NCBI GenBank assembly: GCA_028751875.1
Contig: CM054140.1
Location: 53,147,975 to 53,211,974 of the forward strand
Direction of reading: 5' to 3'
DNA length: 64,000 nucleotides
DNA from: Rapana venosa
Lineage: Eukaryota; Mollusca; Gastropoda; Neogastropoda; Muricidae
The notes beneath the pieces are model-generated. The model had not been told where the DNA came from. It saw only the letters and a program-made list of their open reading frames with translations, and searched no databases. Made by a program: the position numbers and the translations under genes. Of the stretch, positions 32,030 through 43,367 are shown piece by piece (the first letter of the stretch is position 1; each line of letters begins with the position of its first letter).

Positions 32030-32560
32030 GAGCTGTTGGATGGGTTCTCAGCACAGTCTTTCATTATTTAGAAGATAAAATTGCCGTGGTAGCTTACAGT
32101 GAAACACTTTTTCAGAATTTAGAAGTGTCAATCGCATTTACAAGAATATTTGATTTTACTATGGCCTTTTGAAGATGCCATCGAAAGATGATGATAGAAA
32201 GAGAAAGAAAATATACTTGAAATAAATGTTGCAAAACTAATCCACACACATAGGAGACAATAAACACCTAATAAATATCTCTGCTTTATGTTTGGGGATC
32301 CTATTGAAATGATGCAAGGGAGGTCATAAGGTTTGTACCCAGCCAAGTGGCCAGCCTTAGCTAGATAATAACCCAAACATCGCCATACACTTAGAGTGCA
32401 AGCACAGGCAGGAGAAGTTGGAGGAAAATACATGAACGGCCCACACTTGGAACTACAAGAGATGCAATTCCCCACTCGACCACATGAAGTATTATTGAGG
32501 AAATAGTAGTAGAAGAAAACAAGTGCAGGTACCCACTTACAACTTTGCAATCATTTTGAA
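32030..32560 (+). repeat. Unnamed dispersed repeat E, copy 1
   Basis: It shares with 54595-55020 the ordered blocks CTTACAG...CACTTTTTCAG, TTAGAAGTGTCA, ATATTTGATTTTACTATGG, GGGGATC, ATGCAAGGGAG, CCCAGCCAA and CAGCCTTAGCTAGATAATAA. No protein is recognised on either strand. The right end holds GGTACCCACTTACAACT, which resembles a short piece of the family C SINE body. Confidence 0.6.
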
Positions 32561-32639
32561 CATGATTCATTACAGATTCAGTTTTAAAGAAACTCTAAAA
32601 GAAAATCTTTCAATGACCTCATTTTATGCATTTTATAGG

Positions 32640-32780
32640 AAGGGCCATGCCTTTGGCCTGACCTGACTGGAGTTTCGGCTCCTGGATGAGCCAGCCTTCG
32701 TCAGAGGTCCTGATGGTGATTGAAGCTTCACCTGCTGTGGTACCTTACAGCAGACACTTTTCAGAATTTTATCTTATATT
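32640..32780 (+). repeat. Unnamed dispersed repeat E, left-end copy
   Basis: Reads GGGCCATGCCTTTGGCCTGA, GGAGTTTCGGCTC, GAAGCTTCACCTGCTGTGG and CAGACACTTTTCAGAATTTT. The minus strand at 55110-55275 matches it block by block. Confidence 0.65.
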
Positions 32781-33453
32781 ATACATTATAATCTTAAATT
32801 ATAAACTATAATCTTAATAATACAGGGGTATTTCGAATGATAACATGTACAAAAAAACGACACAAACAGAAAGAAAGAGTACACATTTGTACACAAACAT
32901 CAATGCAAATTCCTGGACAAAATTTACTTCGAAAAAAATAGGCAGGGGTAAAGGAATGATTGAGAAAGAGTGTAAGAGGAGGGAAGGAAAGGGAGGGGCG
33001 GCGGAGAGTGTGGGGGGGGGGGGGGGGGGGGGGGGGGGCAGAGAATGCAAAGACAGGCTGAATGATAATTGTAGAGGTGATAACAGATGGGCTGGATATG
33101 TCTTTGCATAGAAAGATGTCAACTCGGAAAGATTCATTCAGTAATCATACAGACTTGTTTTAAATCTTGTAAAATCTAATTCAGATTTTTGGAACTCTGG
33201 AACAATTCCATAGCCATCCTCCAGAATACATGAGGCTAGATTTACACAGAACAATTGTTGTGAAAGGAAAATTAAACTTGTGTGCGAGTCAATAATCGTT
33301 TTAAGTAAACATATTCCTAAGAGAATGTTGAAGTATTGCCATGGAGTACTTCATACATGAGAATACGTTAATATACAAACAAATATTCGCTGAGGACAAA
33401 TATTTGCTCATTCATGATCAAAATCTGCTAGAGTGGATGACTTATTAATAATC

Positions 33454-33460
<7 letters not shown>
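32781..33460. other. AT-rich sequence with a 27-base G tract
   Basis: An uninterrupted G tract occupies 33012-33038. The rest is unique. Confidence 0.6.

Positions 33461-33491
<31 letters not shown>
33461..33491. repeat. (TA)n microsatellite
   Basis: About 15 TA units. Confidence 0.9.
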
Positions 33492-33492
<1 letters not shown>

Positions 33493-33543
33493 CCCACAAT
33501 TCTGCTGGGTACCACTCCCTTCAAGCACACAGTTGAGGTAAAA

Positions 33544-34131
33544 TAGTAAAATGGCAATAAAAACACAACTATGCTCAGCTTCAGTTCTCCTTTTATTTCC
33601 CCAAGCAAATTTTCGCTTCCATCTGGAGCTTCCTCAGGCTGACTGCTCAGCAATTGGTTTTACATACATTCTTAAAGAAAAACATGGGTCTTGTCAACTC
33701 AAAGCACAACAGTATGTACACCCAAACAAACAAGACGCATTTGCCAGGTAGATCAGACCTTACAGGAAAAACAGAGGAAGCGGTTCAAAAAACAAATCAA
33801 GAAAACATGTGATCTACTGAGTACCAACCGAAGAAGAGCTGTCTAAGCTTGATCCAATTGTAATGGCGGACAATGTCAAACTGACCCCAGCGCAAATTTC
33901 AGTGTGCAGACTACCAGATTGCTTTGCTTCCACTCCAAAGGAACCCATAGATGTCAGTGACCAGATGATAGGGACATATGCCTGGGCAGAACGACTAAGA
34001 TGGCACCACCATTTCAAAACAAATTCAGCTTGAGGTAGCTCCAGGTGGAAGCGAAAATTTGCTGACAGACAATAGCCTAAAAAAGTGAAATGAAGCTGAA
34101 CACAGTTGTGCTTTTATTGCCATTTCACTAT
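33544..34131. mobile_element. Foldback element with about 100-bp inverted arms
   Basis: The left arm at about 33544-33640 (TAGTAAAATGGCAATAAAAA, CACAACTATGCTCAGCTTCA, CAAATTTTCGCTTCC, ATCTGGAGCTTCCTCAGGCT) is mirrored with few changes by the right arm at about 34023-34131 on the opposite strand. About 380 bases lie between, with no recognisable protein. It may be a MITE-like or foldback DNA transposon. Two inverted copies of another repeat's end would look the same. No clear target duplication is seen. Confidence 0.65.
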
Positions 34132-34420
34132 ATGTAGCGGGGTGGACATACGGCTACAATTGTCTTAGGTTAGGAACAGCAAAACTAATACCAGCTTTGT
34201 GGTCAAAATATATTCAGTTTTCTCAATATTTTATGTAAACTGTTGTAACAGAGTGGAGATATTTGATTTTCCTTATGTCTGTACAACTTCTCGGCTACAA
34301 CAGCACAGTATGAACAGGAAGGATATGGCCTTTAAGAAAGAGAATGCACATATATTACATTTTACCAGAATGCAAAGTGAATGTATTGGGTAGTTTTCAA
34401 CCACCACCCAAGCAATCAGA

Positions 34421-34515
34421 GCGCTGCACAATTTGCAGGTGTGTCCCAAAATAGTAACACATCACTCTGATCACATGGGAGGTAATCTACTTACCACACC
34501 ATCACACTGTCATTA
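34421..34515 (+). repeat. Dispersed repeat, partner of 9325-9420
   Basis: Reads CACAATTTGCAGGTGTGTCC, CTGATCACATGGGAGGTAAT, CTACTTACC and TCACACTG. It matches the minus strand of the 9.3-kb segment in the same order. Confidence 0.55.
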
Positions 34516-35939
34516 TGCTTATGACATATTTGTTTTTTTTACATTTAGCATATCTAAATAGGTCTGTTTTCCAATATTTTGATGTAACTAATTAGTAAAT
34601 TAGTTTGTATGTTATCTACTTATGTTGTTTTTAATGTTGTCTACATGAAATGTCTTAATGATTCTTGTAGTCATTCAATAGTACGGCCCGAGTTATCTCC
34701 CTGAAATGCAAGCATTGGTCTGATCTAGAAAAGAAAATCAATAATAATAACTCTATTAAGTGATATTGTTTGCTCATATTCATGGAAAGGATTATTGAAA
34801 TGCTGATCTTGACTCGATTCATTTCAACCACAATGAGAGTTCTCTATTTTTGTTGTAAAACAATATTTTTCGTTTATTACATCATATAGGTATATGTACC
34901 CGAATATTAACACTAGAAAAACAGTTCTAATTTTTAATAAATCATAATTCTTGTGCGATTGAAGAACATGTGGAATAAACTCTATTTAGATCAATAAAAC
35001 AGCTCATATTCAGAAGTAGTAGATTGTAAGGTGTAAGGTGTAGACACTGTGCGAGTCTTAGTAGTTAGCCTAATTGCTGTTCCTTGTTGTAAACAAGTTT
35101 GAATTATCAAACTAAATTCTGCCAAATGCAGACATGAAAATATAAATCTATGGTATGTTTGGGGGCTTGTTATGAATGAATATAAGATTGGAAGATGTTG
35201 GTATGGATAATTTGCAGTATTAGAGATAGTTATACTTTCGATCATAGGAATGGCTTAGAAAGCTTGCTCGGGTGCAGCAGACGAGAAACTGTGTTTGCAC
35301 CACTGGCTAATTATGAATATCTCCTCTCATGGACATCTGTGGATAATGATATGTATATGTATACAAACTGTGGTGCATATCCTTCTTTTTCTAGTCATAA
35401 AGTATTTAGTTTTGTTGAAGTTTTAATGTTTTATTACCAAAAGTTATAGTGTGCAGCTGTTAAAAGCGTATCTAGTCAGAGGATTTAATCGCCAATAGTT
35501 TGCAGCCAAATGAATTTTGTGCACAATGCAATAATGCATCTTAATGCTTGTACTTTCTAGTTTATTTTGATATATAATATGTCTAGTTTCGTTACGCGGA
35601 CAGCAAGATAATCACCACTGAAGCTGCATGAGAAAACAAAATCTCCATCTTGGGCCAAATCAGTGGAAATGCTCACAGCCCAGTGGTGCTGTCTTTGCAG
35701 TCAGCATGGCGTGTACATATAGAGGGGTGGTTAGGGTAGCTAGAGAGACCATCCACCCCACAGCAGTAGATGTACTCAAGGGATGAATAAAGAGGTGACA
35801 ACACAAGCTGCTGTCTTTGCCTGTCTTCTCTTGCCTGGTTGCTGTACACACGTTGCCATGAATTGCTGTTGCTGAGAATTGTGTGTTCCTCTCTTTCCCT
35901 ACCCTGCCTGGATCCTTGCCTCTCTGCAAGGTCATATAT
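34516..35939. other. Unique AT-rich sequence
   Basis: No supported gene. A stretch at about 35780-35920 with AATAAAGAGGTGAC resembles the R-U5 part of an LTR in style, but no paired LTR or primer site is present. Confidence 0.35.
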
Positions 35940-35979
<40 letters not shown>

Positions 35980-36110
35980 TGTGTGTATGTGTGTGAGACA
36001 GAGACAGACACAGAGAGAAACAGAGAGAGAGTGACAGACAGAAAGATACAGAGACAGAGAGAGAGACACAGACAGACAGAGACAGAAACAAAATAGACAC
36101 ATAACAGATG
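35940..36110. repeat. (TA)n, (GT)n and (GACA)n microsatellites
   Basis: A TA run at 35943-35974 is followed by GT and then GAGACAGA-type repeats. Confidence 0.85.
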
Positions 36111-36651
36111 GATTGATAAAGAATGTAAAAAGACAGAAGGGTCAGAGAATGATAGATAAACATACTAAGTGAAGAAAAGATAGACATAAGACAGAAAGGA
36201 ATGAGAGAAACAGACAGGAAGAAGTAGAAGAATTTGGAGAAGAATTTGAAGAAGAATTTGAGAATGTGGAGAAGAATTTGGAGAAGAAGAAGAATGAGAG
36301 AGGGGAGTGAGGGTGGGTGGAGAGAGGGAGGTTGGGGGGAGAGGGAGAGAGAGAGTTCTGAACTCTAAAATGATTTTTTGTACCTCGGCCTTTGGCCACA
36401 ATACAATTCAAAGGGAAGAAAGGAAAAAAAGGAAGACAATGAAATATAACTTTGCATAATCTTTGATAACACCTTGCCATAATTATAATCTTGTCATGTA
36501 CCCAATACTCCCTCCCAAAAATGCATGTTTCAAAATCATAATTAAAGTGCTGACTTAGACCAACACTTCAAACACATCTTAGGTCAAGGTCACAGAAAAA
36601 AAACAGGGCTCAAAGTGCAACTGGGACCAACCTTGATAATAACAGTTATAC

Positions 36652-36655
<4 letters not shown>
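36111..36655. other. Purine-rich then unique sequence
   Basis: 36180-36350 is GA-rich with a degenerate GAAGAATTTG repeat. The remainder shows no gene. Confidence 0.5.
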
Positions 36656-36705
<50 letters not shown>

Positions 36706-37165
36706 AGAAGACAGACAGACAGAACAGACAGACAGATAGACAGATAGACAGACGATAGTCAGAAACAGACAGAGAGATAGAGATAGGCAGAGAGAGAAAG
36801 TGAAAGTGAGAAAGAATGAATGAACGATTGCTCTCTAATACGTAATAAAGATATTAAGCCAAGCCTAGTCTTCCACTTTGCCTTTGTAAATGTGCATAAT
36901 ACTAAATGCTATACAAGATAGAGAAAGAGGGAGAAACAGAGAGAAACAGACAGACAGACAGAATGTGAGAAAGACAGACACACAGAGGCAGAGTCCTTAA
37001 GGCATACTGCAAGATAGGTGAAATGAACATGTATCAATAGTCGCAAAAAGTGAGAGAGTGAGAGTCACACTAAACGTGAAAGGGACATACAGAAAGAAAG
37101 AGACAGAGGCAGAAAGACAGACTCAGACAGACAGACAGACAGATACACAGGGACACACAGAGAAA
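36656..37165. repeat. (GA)n and (GACA)n microsatellite cluster
   Basis: A GA run at 36656-36703, then scattered GACA/GATA repeats and GAAA-rich sequence. Confidence 0.8.
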
Positions 37166-37336
37166 TGACAAAACACGTTAGAGAACATTTCCTGAGAAGA
37201 GGAGCTAGTTTAACAATACTTTTTTTTCTTTAAACAGTAGCAAGAACTGATCAAAAGACACCTCCTTTCTCTACTCTTCTCTTCCGTAGCATGCCTCCCC
37301 TCCCCCACCCCCCTCCCACCCCCCACGTACCTCCTA

Positions 37337-37365
37337 CCCCCCCCCCCCCCCCCCCCCCCCCCCCC
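37337..37365. repeat. 29-base C tract
   Basis: An uninterrupted C run inside a wider C-rich stretch (37290-37375). Confidence 0.9.
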
Positions 37366-37510
37366 GCCCCCAGCTTCCCTCCCTCCCTGGCCACTTCCTT
37401 CTACCCCTGGCGGTTTGTTTCTTATTTTGCTTCTAATGATGCTCATCAGTTGTGTCCAATGAATATGAGTCACAGCATGGCAGCCAGGCCCTGCGTGTAG
37501 CCTGAGGGGG

Positions 37511-37741
37511 CCAGCAGGAGAGAGAGAGAGAGGGGGGGAGGGAGGGAGGGGAGGAAGGGAGGGAGGAGGGAGGGGGAAGAAGCTGGTGGCGTCTTTGTGG
37601 CTTCTTCCATCAGGTTCTTTAACAACTTGTTAACCTGAAGACCCGCTGTGGGGCCGCCTTGTCCATAGTGGGGGGAGGGGGGGTGGAGGGGGAGGCTTGG
37701 GCTGGCCAGAGGGGGGGGGGGGGGAGGAGAGAGAGAGGGCG

Positions 37742-37772
<31 letters not shown>

Positions 37773-38106
37773 TGTGTGTTAGCATAGCATTGTGTGTGGG
37801 TGCGCGCGTGCGTGCGTGTGTGTGTGTGTGTGTGTCCGTGTCTGTGTCTGTGTCTGTGTGTGTTTTAGTTTTTGAGTTTAACCGCTTCCCAGTTTTAGTG
37901 ATGTTAGATGAAGGGGGACAGAGAGAGAGTGAGTTTGAGAGAGAGAGTGAGAGAGAGAGATAGAGAGAGAGAGGGGGGGGGGGGACGGATAGACAGACAG
38001 ACAGATAGACAGATAGATAGTGTGTATGTGCGCATGAGTGTCTGTGTGTCTGTGTTAGTTTTTGTTTTTTTTATAGATGATCTGCTTTTCCCTATAAATG
38101 ATGTTT

Positions 38107-38165
<59 letters not shown>
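37511..38165. repeat. G-rich, (GT)n and (GA)n microsatellite cluster
   Basis: GGGA-rich sequence (37530-37730), GT runs (37740-37862), GA runs (37920-37975) and a long GA run at about 38110-38164. Confidence 0.85.
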
Positions 38166-38167
<2 letters not shown>

Positions 38168-38934
38168 TGTATGTCTGTGTGTGTGTGGCATACGTGCGTA
38201 CGTATGTGCTTGCACATACGCACGTGCACGAGTATATGTTTTCTCGTTTGTATGGAATTTTTGTTTTTGTGGTTGCTGCTGTTGTTGCTACGTTATCTAT
38301 ATCCAGACATTGCAGAAGTAGCTTAAAATGTAATAACAGAATTTCTAGAAATGTAGCAGGGTTGTCTTTTTTCAAAGGCCAGTTTAGTTTTATGACATTC
38401 ACTGTTTATAGAGATGTAGTGAATGATTCAGTATCTGTATCGCTGCCTTGTATGTTGAACAAGGACATCTAGGATCCCAGCGGAAATCTGTTCTGTTTAG
38501 TTTCGGCTTTTTCCGGGTCTCCAGAGGCTTTGCACGAGGGCTGGATAATGTCACAGGCTGCAGATGGGAAAGGAGGTGGGGGTAGGAAGCTTTCATTATG
38601 GAGATAAGACGTCACCGGATAATTCAATCTCATTCCATGTCTCTAAAACACGAAGCCCGTGCCATGAAAATTCTATGTGGCGCTAGTGTTTTCGGCATAT
38701 TCGTTAGAAAGGTGTCACCTTTGCGCAAGCTGTGTGACGTGTGGCGGTGATGTGATTTGCTGTGTGTGTGAAAGGCAAGAACTGCTTCACCAAGGCCAGG
38801 TCTTGGACTCTTCAGTGGGCCAGGTTTAGGACAGCCATGCCTTGCCACCATGGCAGGCAGTATTGTCTGCATGTGGATGTTTTCACAAGTCGGGATATAT
38901 TTCTTATGAATTGTAGTTATTACCCGGTAAGGTG
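38166..38934. other. Unassigned sequence
   Basis: No repeat family or coding motif recognised after the short GT tract at its start. Confidence 0.4.
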
Positions 38935-39345
38935 GTCGCCGTCATCATCACCGTCGTCGTCATCATCGTGGTCATCATTGTAGTTGTCATCACCTTCGTC
39001 GTCATCATTGTCGTTGTCATCATCATCGTCGTTGTGGCCGTCATTGTCACAGTCATTATGTTAATCGTCATAGTCATCGTCGTCATCATCATCGCCATCA
39101 TTATCGATTTCATTGTCACCACTTCTCTAACAGAAACTAGTCATTTTCCAACACGTTTTTCATCCTCACTCCCATAAAAGTACAATCACCATCACCACAT
39201 TACCAACATCATACCACAATCGTGTGTGTGTGTGTTATCTTCATTTTCGTTGTCATTGTCGTCGTCGTCATCATCATCACTATCATCATCAATCATCATC
39301 AGCATCACCATCATCATCGTCATCATAATCAATCATCATCATTTC
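38935..39345. repeat. Degenerate (CAT/CGT)n trinucleotide repeat
   Basis: Two blocks, about 38935-39120 and 39240-39345, consist mainly of TCA/TCG/TTG triplets. Frames across them read as V/I or D/M-rich pseudo-proteins. Confidence 0.85.
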
Positions 39346-39604
39346 AACTTTTTTTAAAGGAAGTACGACTGCGTACAGAATATTCCATACACAGCTCTAC
39401 TCACCTTGGTCATAGAAAAGGAAAAAATGAAAATAGTGATGACGACGATAATGGCGACGACGATGACAGTGCTGCTGCTGCTGCTGATGATGATGACGAC
39501 GACGACACTTTGTCCTTATTTTCTTGGCTTTTGCAGAAGTAGGCGACCTTGTCCAAAAAGCCAGAGACACTAGGACAGTCTTGTCCATTGAATATGCAAA
39601 AACT

Positions 39605-39680
39605 GCAAACACATGGGCACTACATGTAAAAAAGCACAAAGAGCTTATTCCATTATCCTCGATATAAAAGAATAAACAAT
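39605..39680 (+). mobile_element. SINE family A, 3' tail fragment (copy 4)
   Basis: Holds TGTAAAAAAGCACAAAGAGC and TTATTCCATTATCCTCGATA followed by TAAAAGAATAAAC. The loop of the tail hairpin is altered. Confidence 0.65.
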
Positions 39681-39938
39681 ATTAAAAAATATGCGGGTGG
39701 CCACGGAAGATACAAAATCAGTGTTTTCCTTGTATGTTTTAATGCTTATCTCAAAGTAAATCATCATTGTCTGCCGTCTTTCTAAGGACAGTGTCTTGCT
39801 TCTCCCACTTAACGCTACACTAATGCTGATTTTTCTTTCTGAATTTGCGTTGTTCATGGATATTGATACTGAATGTTACCAAGACAGACCATGCCTGTCC
39901 TTGATTTTGGCAGATTTACTCCAGGCTCTCTCGCTCTA

Positions 39939-39975
<37 letters not shown>

Positions 39976-40170
39976 GTAGTTCAATAGGTTAGTAATGTAA
40001 CGGCGGTTTTTTTTCTATAATTTTCGTTGTTTTTCTATATTTTTTATTTTTAAATTTTGTTTATCATTTCGCATGCATTGATCCCCTGAAATTCCTTCTC
40101 CTGTACAGTACCAACTACACCCTCCTCCCTTTTGACACTCATACACCCTCCTTCTTCCCCGCTGAACCCC

Positions 40171-40171
<1 letters not shown>
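39681..40171. other. Unassigned sequence with a (CA)n run
   Basis: The (CA)n run is at 39941-39974. The rest is T-rich unique sequence. Confidence 0.5.

Positions 40172-40221
<50 letters not shown>
40172..40221. repeat. 50-base C tract
   Basis: This is the longest homopolymer in the window. Its true length in the genome is uncertain. Confidence 0.9.
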
Positions 40222-40224
<3 letters not shown>

Positions 40225-40734
40225 TATCACAACTGTGAAAAGACGTTAAATGAATTTGAACACACTCACACGCACGTACGCACGCACGCACGCAAACACA
40301 CAAAAGTATTGCCATACTTACTGTTTCCCTTGGAAATAAAGATTGTCAATCAATCTCTAAATCAGAGAGAGACCTAGGGACTGACGAAACTCCTGACGAG
40401 TGGAAGGGAGAGAATCTCAGGTCCACAAACGAGCCGCACACGAAACATCTGGTGCTCTCCCCTCCCACTTCCAAGCCCCACTGCAGCTGTCAGTTCTGTG
40501 TGGCTGAGAACAACTCATCGTCCTTCAGGCTGCACGTGCCGTAAGGGACAGGACACGAGCCAGGAGAGCTGTGTTCCGTGTTTTGAAACCAATGTATATC
40601 TCTACTGTTGGAGAGGACAATGGAAAAAGTTGTAGAAAAGGAAGCAGCGAGTGGAAAACGTAGTGAGCGGCAGGGCATGGTCTTTCTGTAGAGCAGCGCC
40701 TGTATGTTCCTCCATATCCACTCTGATGGCCAGT
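40222..40734. other. Unassigned sequence
   Basis: A short (CGCA)n run at about 40268-40295. No gene seen. Confidence 0.4.
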
Positions 40735-40869
40735 TAGTCCGTGTCTGTCTGAGTGTGACTGTTAGTTAGTGTGTCGGTTTGTTAGTGTGTCTGTTTGTTA
40801 GTGTGTCTGTTAGTGTGACTGTTTGCTAGTGTGACTGTTTGTATGACTGTTAGTTTTTTTTAAGTTTTA

Positions 40870-41204
40870 CTTTTTTAATTTAATTCTTTTATATCGAGGA
40901 TAATGGAATTACATCCAGTCCCCGTGTGTATGCGGTTTTGTAAATTCTGTCATCTGTTCCCACCGCCACACAATGGCCTACTATTACGAAAAGCGGAACA
41001 GGATTTAACGTGTGCGCAAGATGTTCTGCGTGCGTTCGCACACGGGGCCTCGGTCTATATAGTCTCATCCGAAGAACTTTTGGGGAGAGTGGAGTCTGCA
41101 CTGATGTTAACTCCAGGGGAAAATATTCCCCTTGAACGGGAATCGAACCCGGGTCGTCAGATTGCGAGCGCAATGTTCTGACCACTAGGCTATCCCGACC
41201 CACG
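40870..41204 (-). mobile_element. SINE family A, copy 5, full length
   Basis: This is the reference copy for the family. The minus strand begins GGGTCGGGATAGCCTAGTGG and has B-box GGTTCGATTCCCG. The core is TTCGGATGAGACTATATAGA, followed by CGTGTGCGAACGCACGCAGA, CACGTTAAATCCTGTTCCGC and GGGAACAGATGACAGAATTT. The 3' end is CGGGGACTGGATGTAATTCC, ATTATCCTCGATATAAAAGA and an A/T-rich tail. Compared with other copies, the AAGCAC...GTGCTT hairpin segment has been deleted from its tail. Confidence 0.85.
41136..41202 (-). promoter_or_regulatory. SINE internal Pol III promoter, A and B boxes
   Basis: A-box TAGCCTAGTGGTCAG at about 41195-41180 and B-box GGTTCGATTCCCG at about 41150-41137 on the minus strand, with tRNA-like spacing. 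Confidence 0.65.
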
Positions 41205-41345
41205 GCTATCCCGTCTGTTTGTTAGTGTGTCTGTGTGACTGTTTGTTAGTGCGACTGTTTGTATGACTGTTAGTGTGTCGGTGTGTTAATGTCTGTTAGT
41301 GTGTCTGTTAGTGTGACTGTTTGCCTGTGTGTCTGTATGTGTGAC

Positions 41346-41408
41346 TCCCTCTGTCTCTTTGTCTGTCTCTGTCTTTTTCTCTATCTGTCTGTCTGTCTGT
41401 CTGCCTCT

Positions 41409-41471
<63 letters not shown>

Positions 41472-41488
41472 TCTCTCTCTCTCTCTGC
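41346..41488. repeat. (TCTG)n and (CT)n microsatellite
   Basis: TCTG units pass into CT runs. Confidence 0.9.
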
Positions 41489-41756
41489 CTTTTACTAAAT
41501 GAATCTGTTTCCAAAGGAAATTTGCTACTGCTGGGAGAAAAGCCAACGAAATGAGGAAAGGGAGGGGAGGGGAGGGGAGGGGGGGTGGAAGAGGATGAGT
41601 CTTGAAAGCATGCAACACACCCCTGTCAACTCCATGCCAAGAAATTACACCCTCCTCCCTGGAGAGCCGAGGGAGTGAGATGGGGGAGGGTGTGTGTGTG
41701 TGTGTGTGTGTGCGTGCGTGTGGGAGAGAGAGAGAAAGAGAGAGAGGGGGAGGGTG

Positions 41757-41791
<35 letters not shown>

Positions 41792-42180
41792 GGGGGGGGA
41801 GGGGGTATCAACAGTTTTCAGCAATGAAAACCCTAACGATGTTTGCTCATTTACTCTTTCATGCTCATGATTTTCCTCCTCCTCCTCCCACTTATGTCAG
41901 TTCAGTTCACTGCTTTGTTCACCCATTGCCAAGACTCCGCGCTGCCTTCCTCATGTCAGTCACTCTGTAGGTCTGTGACTCATTCTCTGCTTGTGCACCG
42001 TGGTGTTTTCTCCTGGCTCTTAGCGGTGTATGGAATCTTTCACAGCCTTTGTTTTCACTTGATTCAACAGCACGCTTGTTTCGAATAACCCTAAAGAAGA
42101 GTTTATACAACCATGCAAGGAAAAGACAAACATTTTCATTCTTCTATTTCAATGACAATGAAATAAGTGCTTGCTTATTT
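41489..42180. other. Unassigned sequence with GT/GA runs
   Basis: Microsatellites at about 41690-41812. Elsewhere no gene or repeat family is seen. Confidence 0.45.
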
Positions 42181-42224
42181 GCTTTTTTTACATCCAGTCC
42201 TCGTGTGCACACAGTTTTGTAAAT
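42181..42224 (-). mobile_element. SINE family A, 3' part of an interrupted copy
   Basis: The minus strand reads TTTACAAAACTGTGTGCACA then CGAGGACTGGATGTAAAAAA, exactly the family segment that should follow the fragment at 43495-43368. A LINE lies between the two halves. Confidence 0.7.
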
Positions 42225-42352
42225 AATAATAATAATAAATGGAATTTATATAGCGCTATATCTTGCAAATACAAATCAGAGCGCTTGCATTCAATCCGCT
42301 CCTACACGTCATGCAACCAACAATGATTAACAATATTTTAACAAATTCAAAT

Positions 42353-42390
<38 letters not shown>

Positions 42391-43355
42391 TATACATTTC
42401 AGCAGGGTGATGGAATTTTGGCTGTTAAAGGCAGGGACAGATATGAGATGAAACAGGAGAGGAAAATCTTAGGTTTGAAATAGGTATTTTTGAGACTGGA
42501 TTTAAAGCTGTCGTAAGTAGGCTTTTCACGAAGGGGAGAGAGGGAGTTCATTCCAGATTGATGTACAAGAAATAAAGAGCGACGGTCAACAGTGGATTGG
42601 TTGAATATTCGTATATTGATTGGTATTCGTAAGCGCAGGGCATCTGCAGCAGAGCAGAGGGAACGAGAAGGAGTGTACAGGTGAAGACATTCACAGAGGT
42701 AGGAGGGTGCTGTTTCGAGGAGACATTTGTAACAGAGGGTACTGATCTTGTACTTTACTCTCTGTGGCACAGGCAACCAGTGGAGAGATTGCAAGGAGAG
42801 GAGTAATATGCTCAGAGTTTTTTTTTCTTTTTGAGAACTAATCGAGCTGCAGGGGTTTGTATGCATTGAAGGGAGTGGATAGATGATGCTGGGAGACCAG
42901 TCAAGAGAGAATTGCAATAGTCCAGACGTGAAAGAATAAGAGATGTGATAAGTTTGGATGTTGCATCAGTGGACAGGTACTTTCGAATTGCACTTATACG
43001 CCGTAATTGATAGTAAGTAGCAGGACTGGCAGGTCTGGGTGATGAATTTTTGCATAGTGTGTTGTCGAGAACAACACCAAGATACTTGACTGCAGTGGAT
43101 AGCGGAAACTGACGTATTGCCAAATTCTATTGAATCTGTTGTGATGGAAGAGAGTTTGTGTCTGGTCCCTACAATCATGGCTTTGGTTTTATCTGCATTT
43201 AGCTGTAACTTGTTTGGTATCATCCAATTTTGAATGTCTTGAAGGCAGAGTGACATTTGTCAAGAGAGAAGGCAGATTTTCAGGAGTGTCACTGCTTTGA
43301 ATCTGAGAGTCATCAGCGAAGAAATGATGGTTGATCTGGTGACGGTTTATTATAT
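42225..43355 (-). pseudogene. L2/CR1-like LINE, second copy, frameshifted
   Basis: Related to the copy at 16.3-17.5 kb. Reading down the minus strand it begins at about 43350 with IINRHQINHHFFADDSQIQ, with the catalytic FADD at 43320-43309. LQDIQNWMIPNKLQLNADKT follows. After a frameshift near 43100 come VKYLGVVLDNTL and LILSRLDYCNSLLTGLP. A second frameshift in an A-rich run near 42825 precedes LQSLHWLPVPQRVKYKI and YLCECLHLYTPSRSL. The C-terminal box is degraded to LVHQSGMNSLSPLREK. The 3' UTR has a (TG)n run (42388-42354). The AGCGCT...AGCGCT tail is at 42285-42252 and ends in (ATT)n. Confidence 0.85.
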
Positions 43356-43367
43356 ATATATATATCC

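Larger units (their letters stand above)
40735..41345. repeat. About 16-bp GTGTGACTGTTTGTTA minisatellite, split by a SINE
   Basis: Degenerate units of GTGTGACTGTTTGTTA occur at about 40745-40858 and again at 41216-41345. The SINE at 40870-41204 sits between them. Confidence 0.75.

Noticed and set aside
35640..35939. A solo LTR (AATAAAGAGGTGAC followed by a CTTTGCCTG-rich stretch)
   Set aside because: No TG...CA ends, target duplication, primer site or second LTR could be found.
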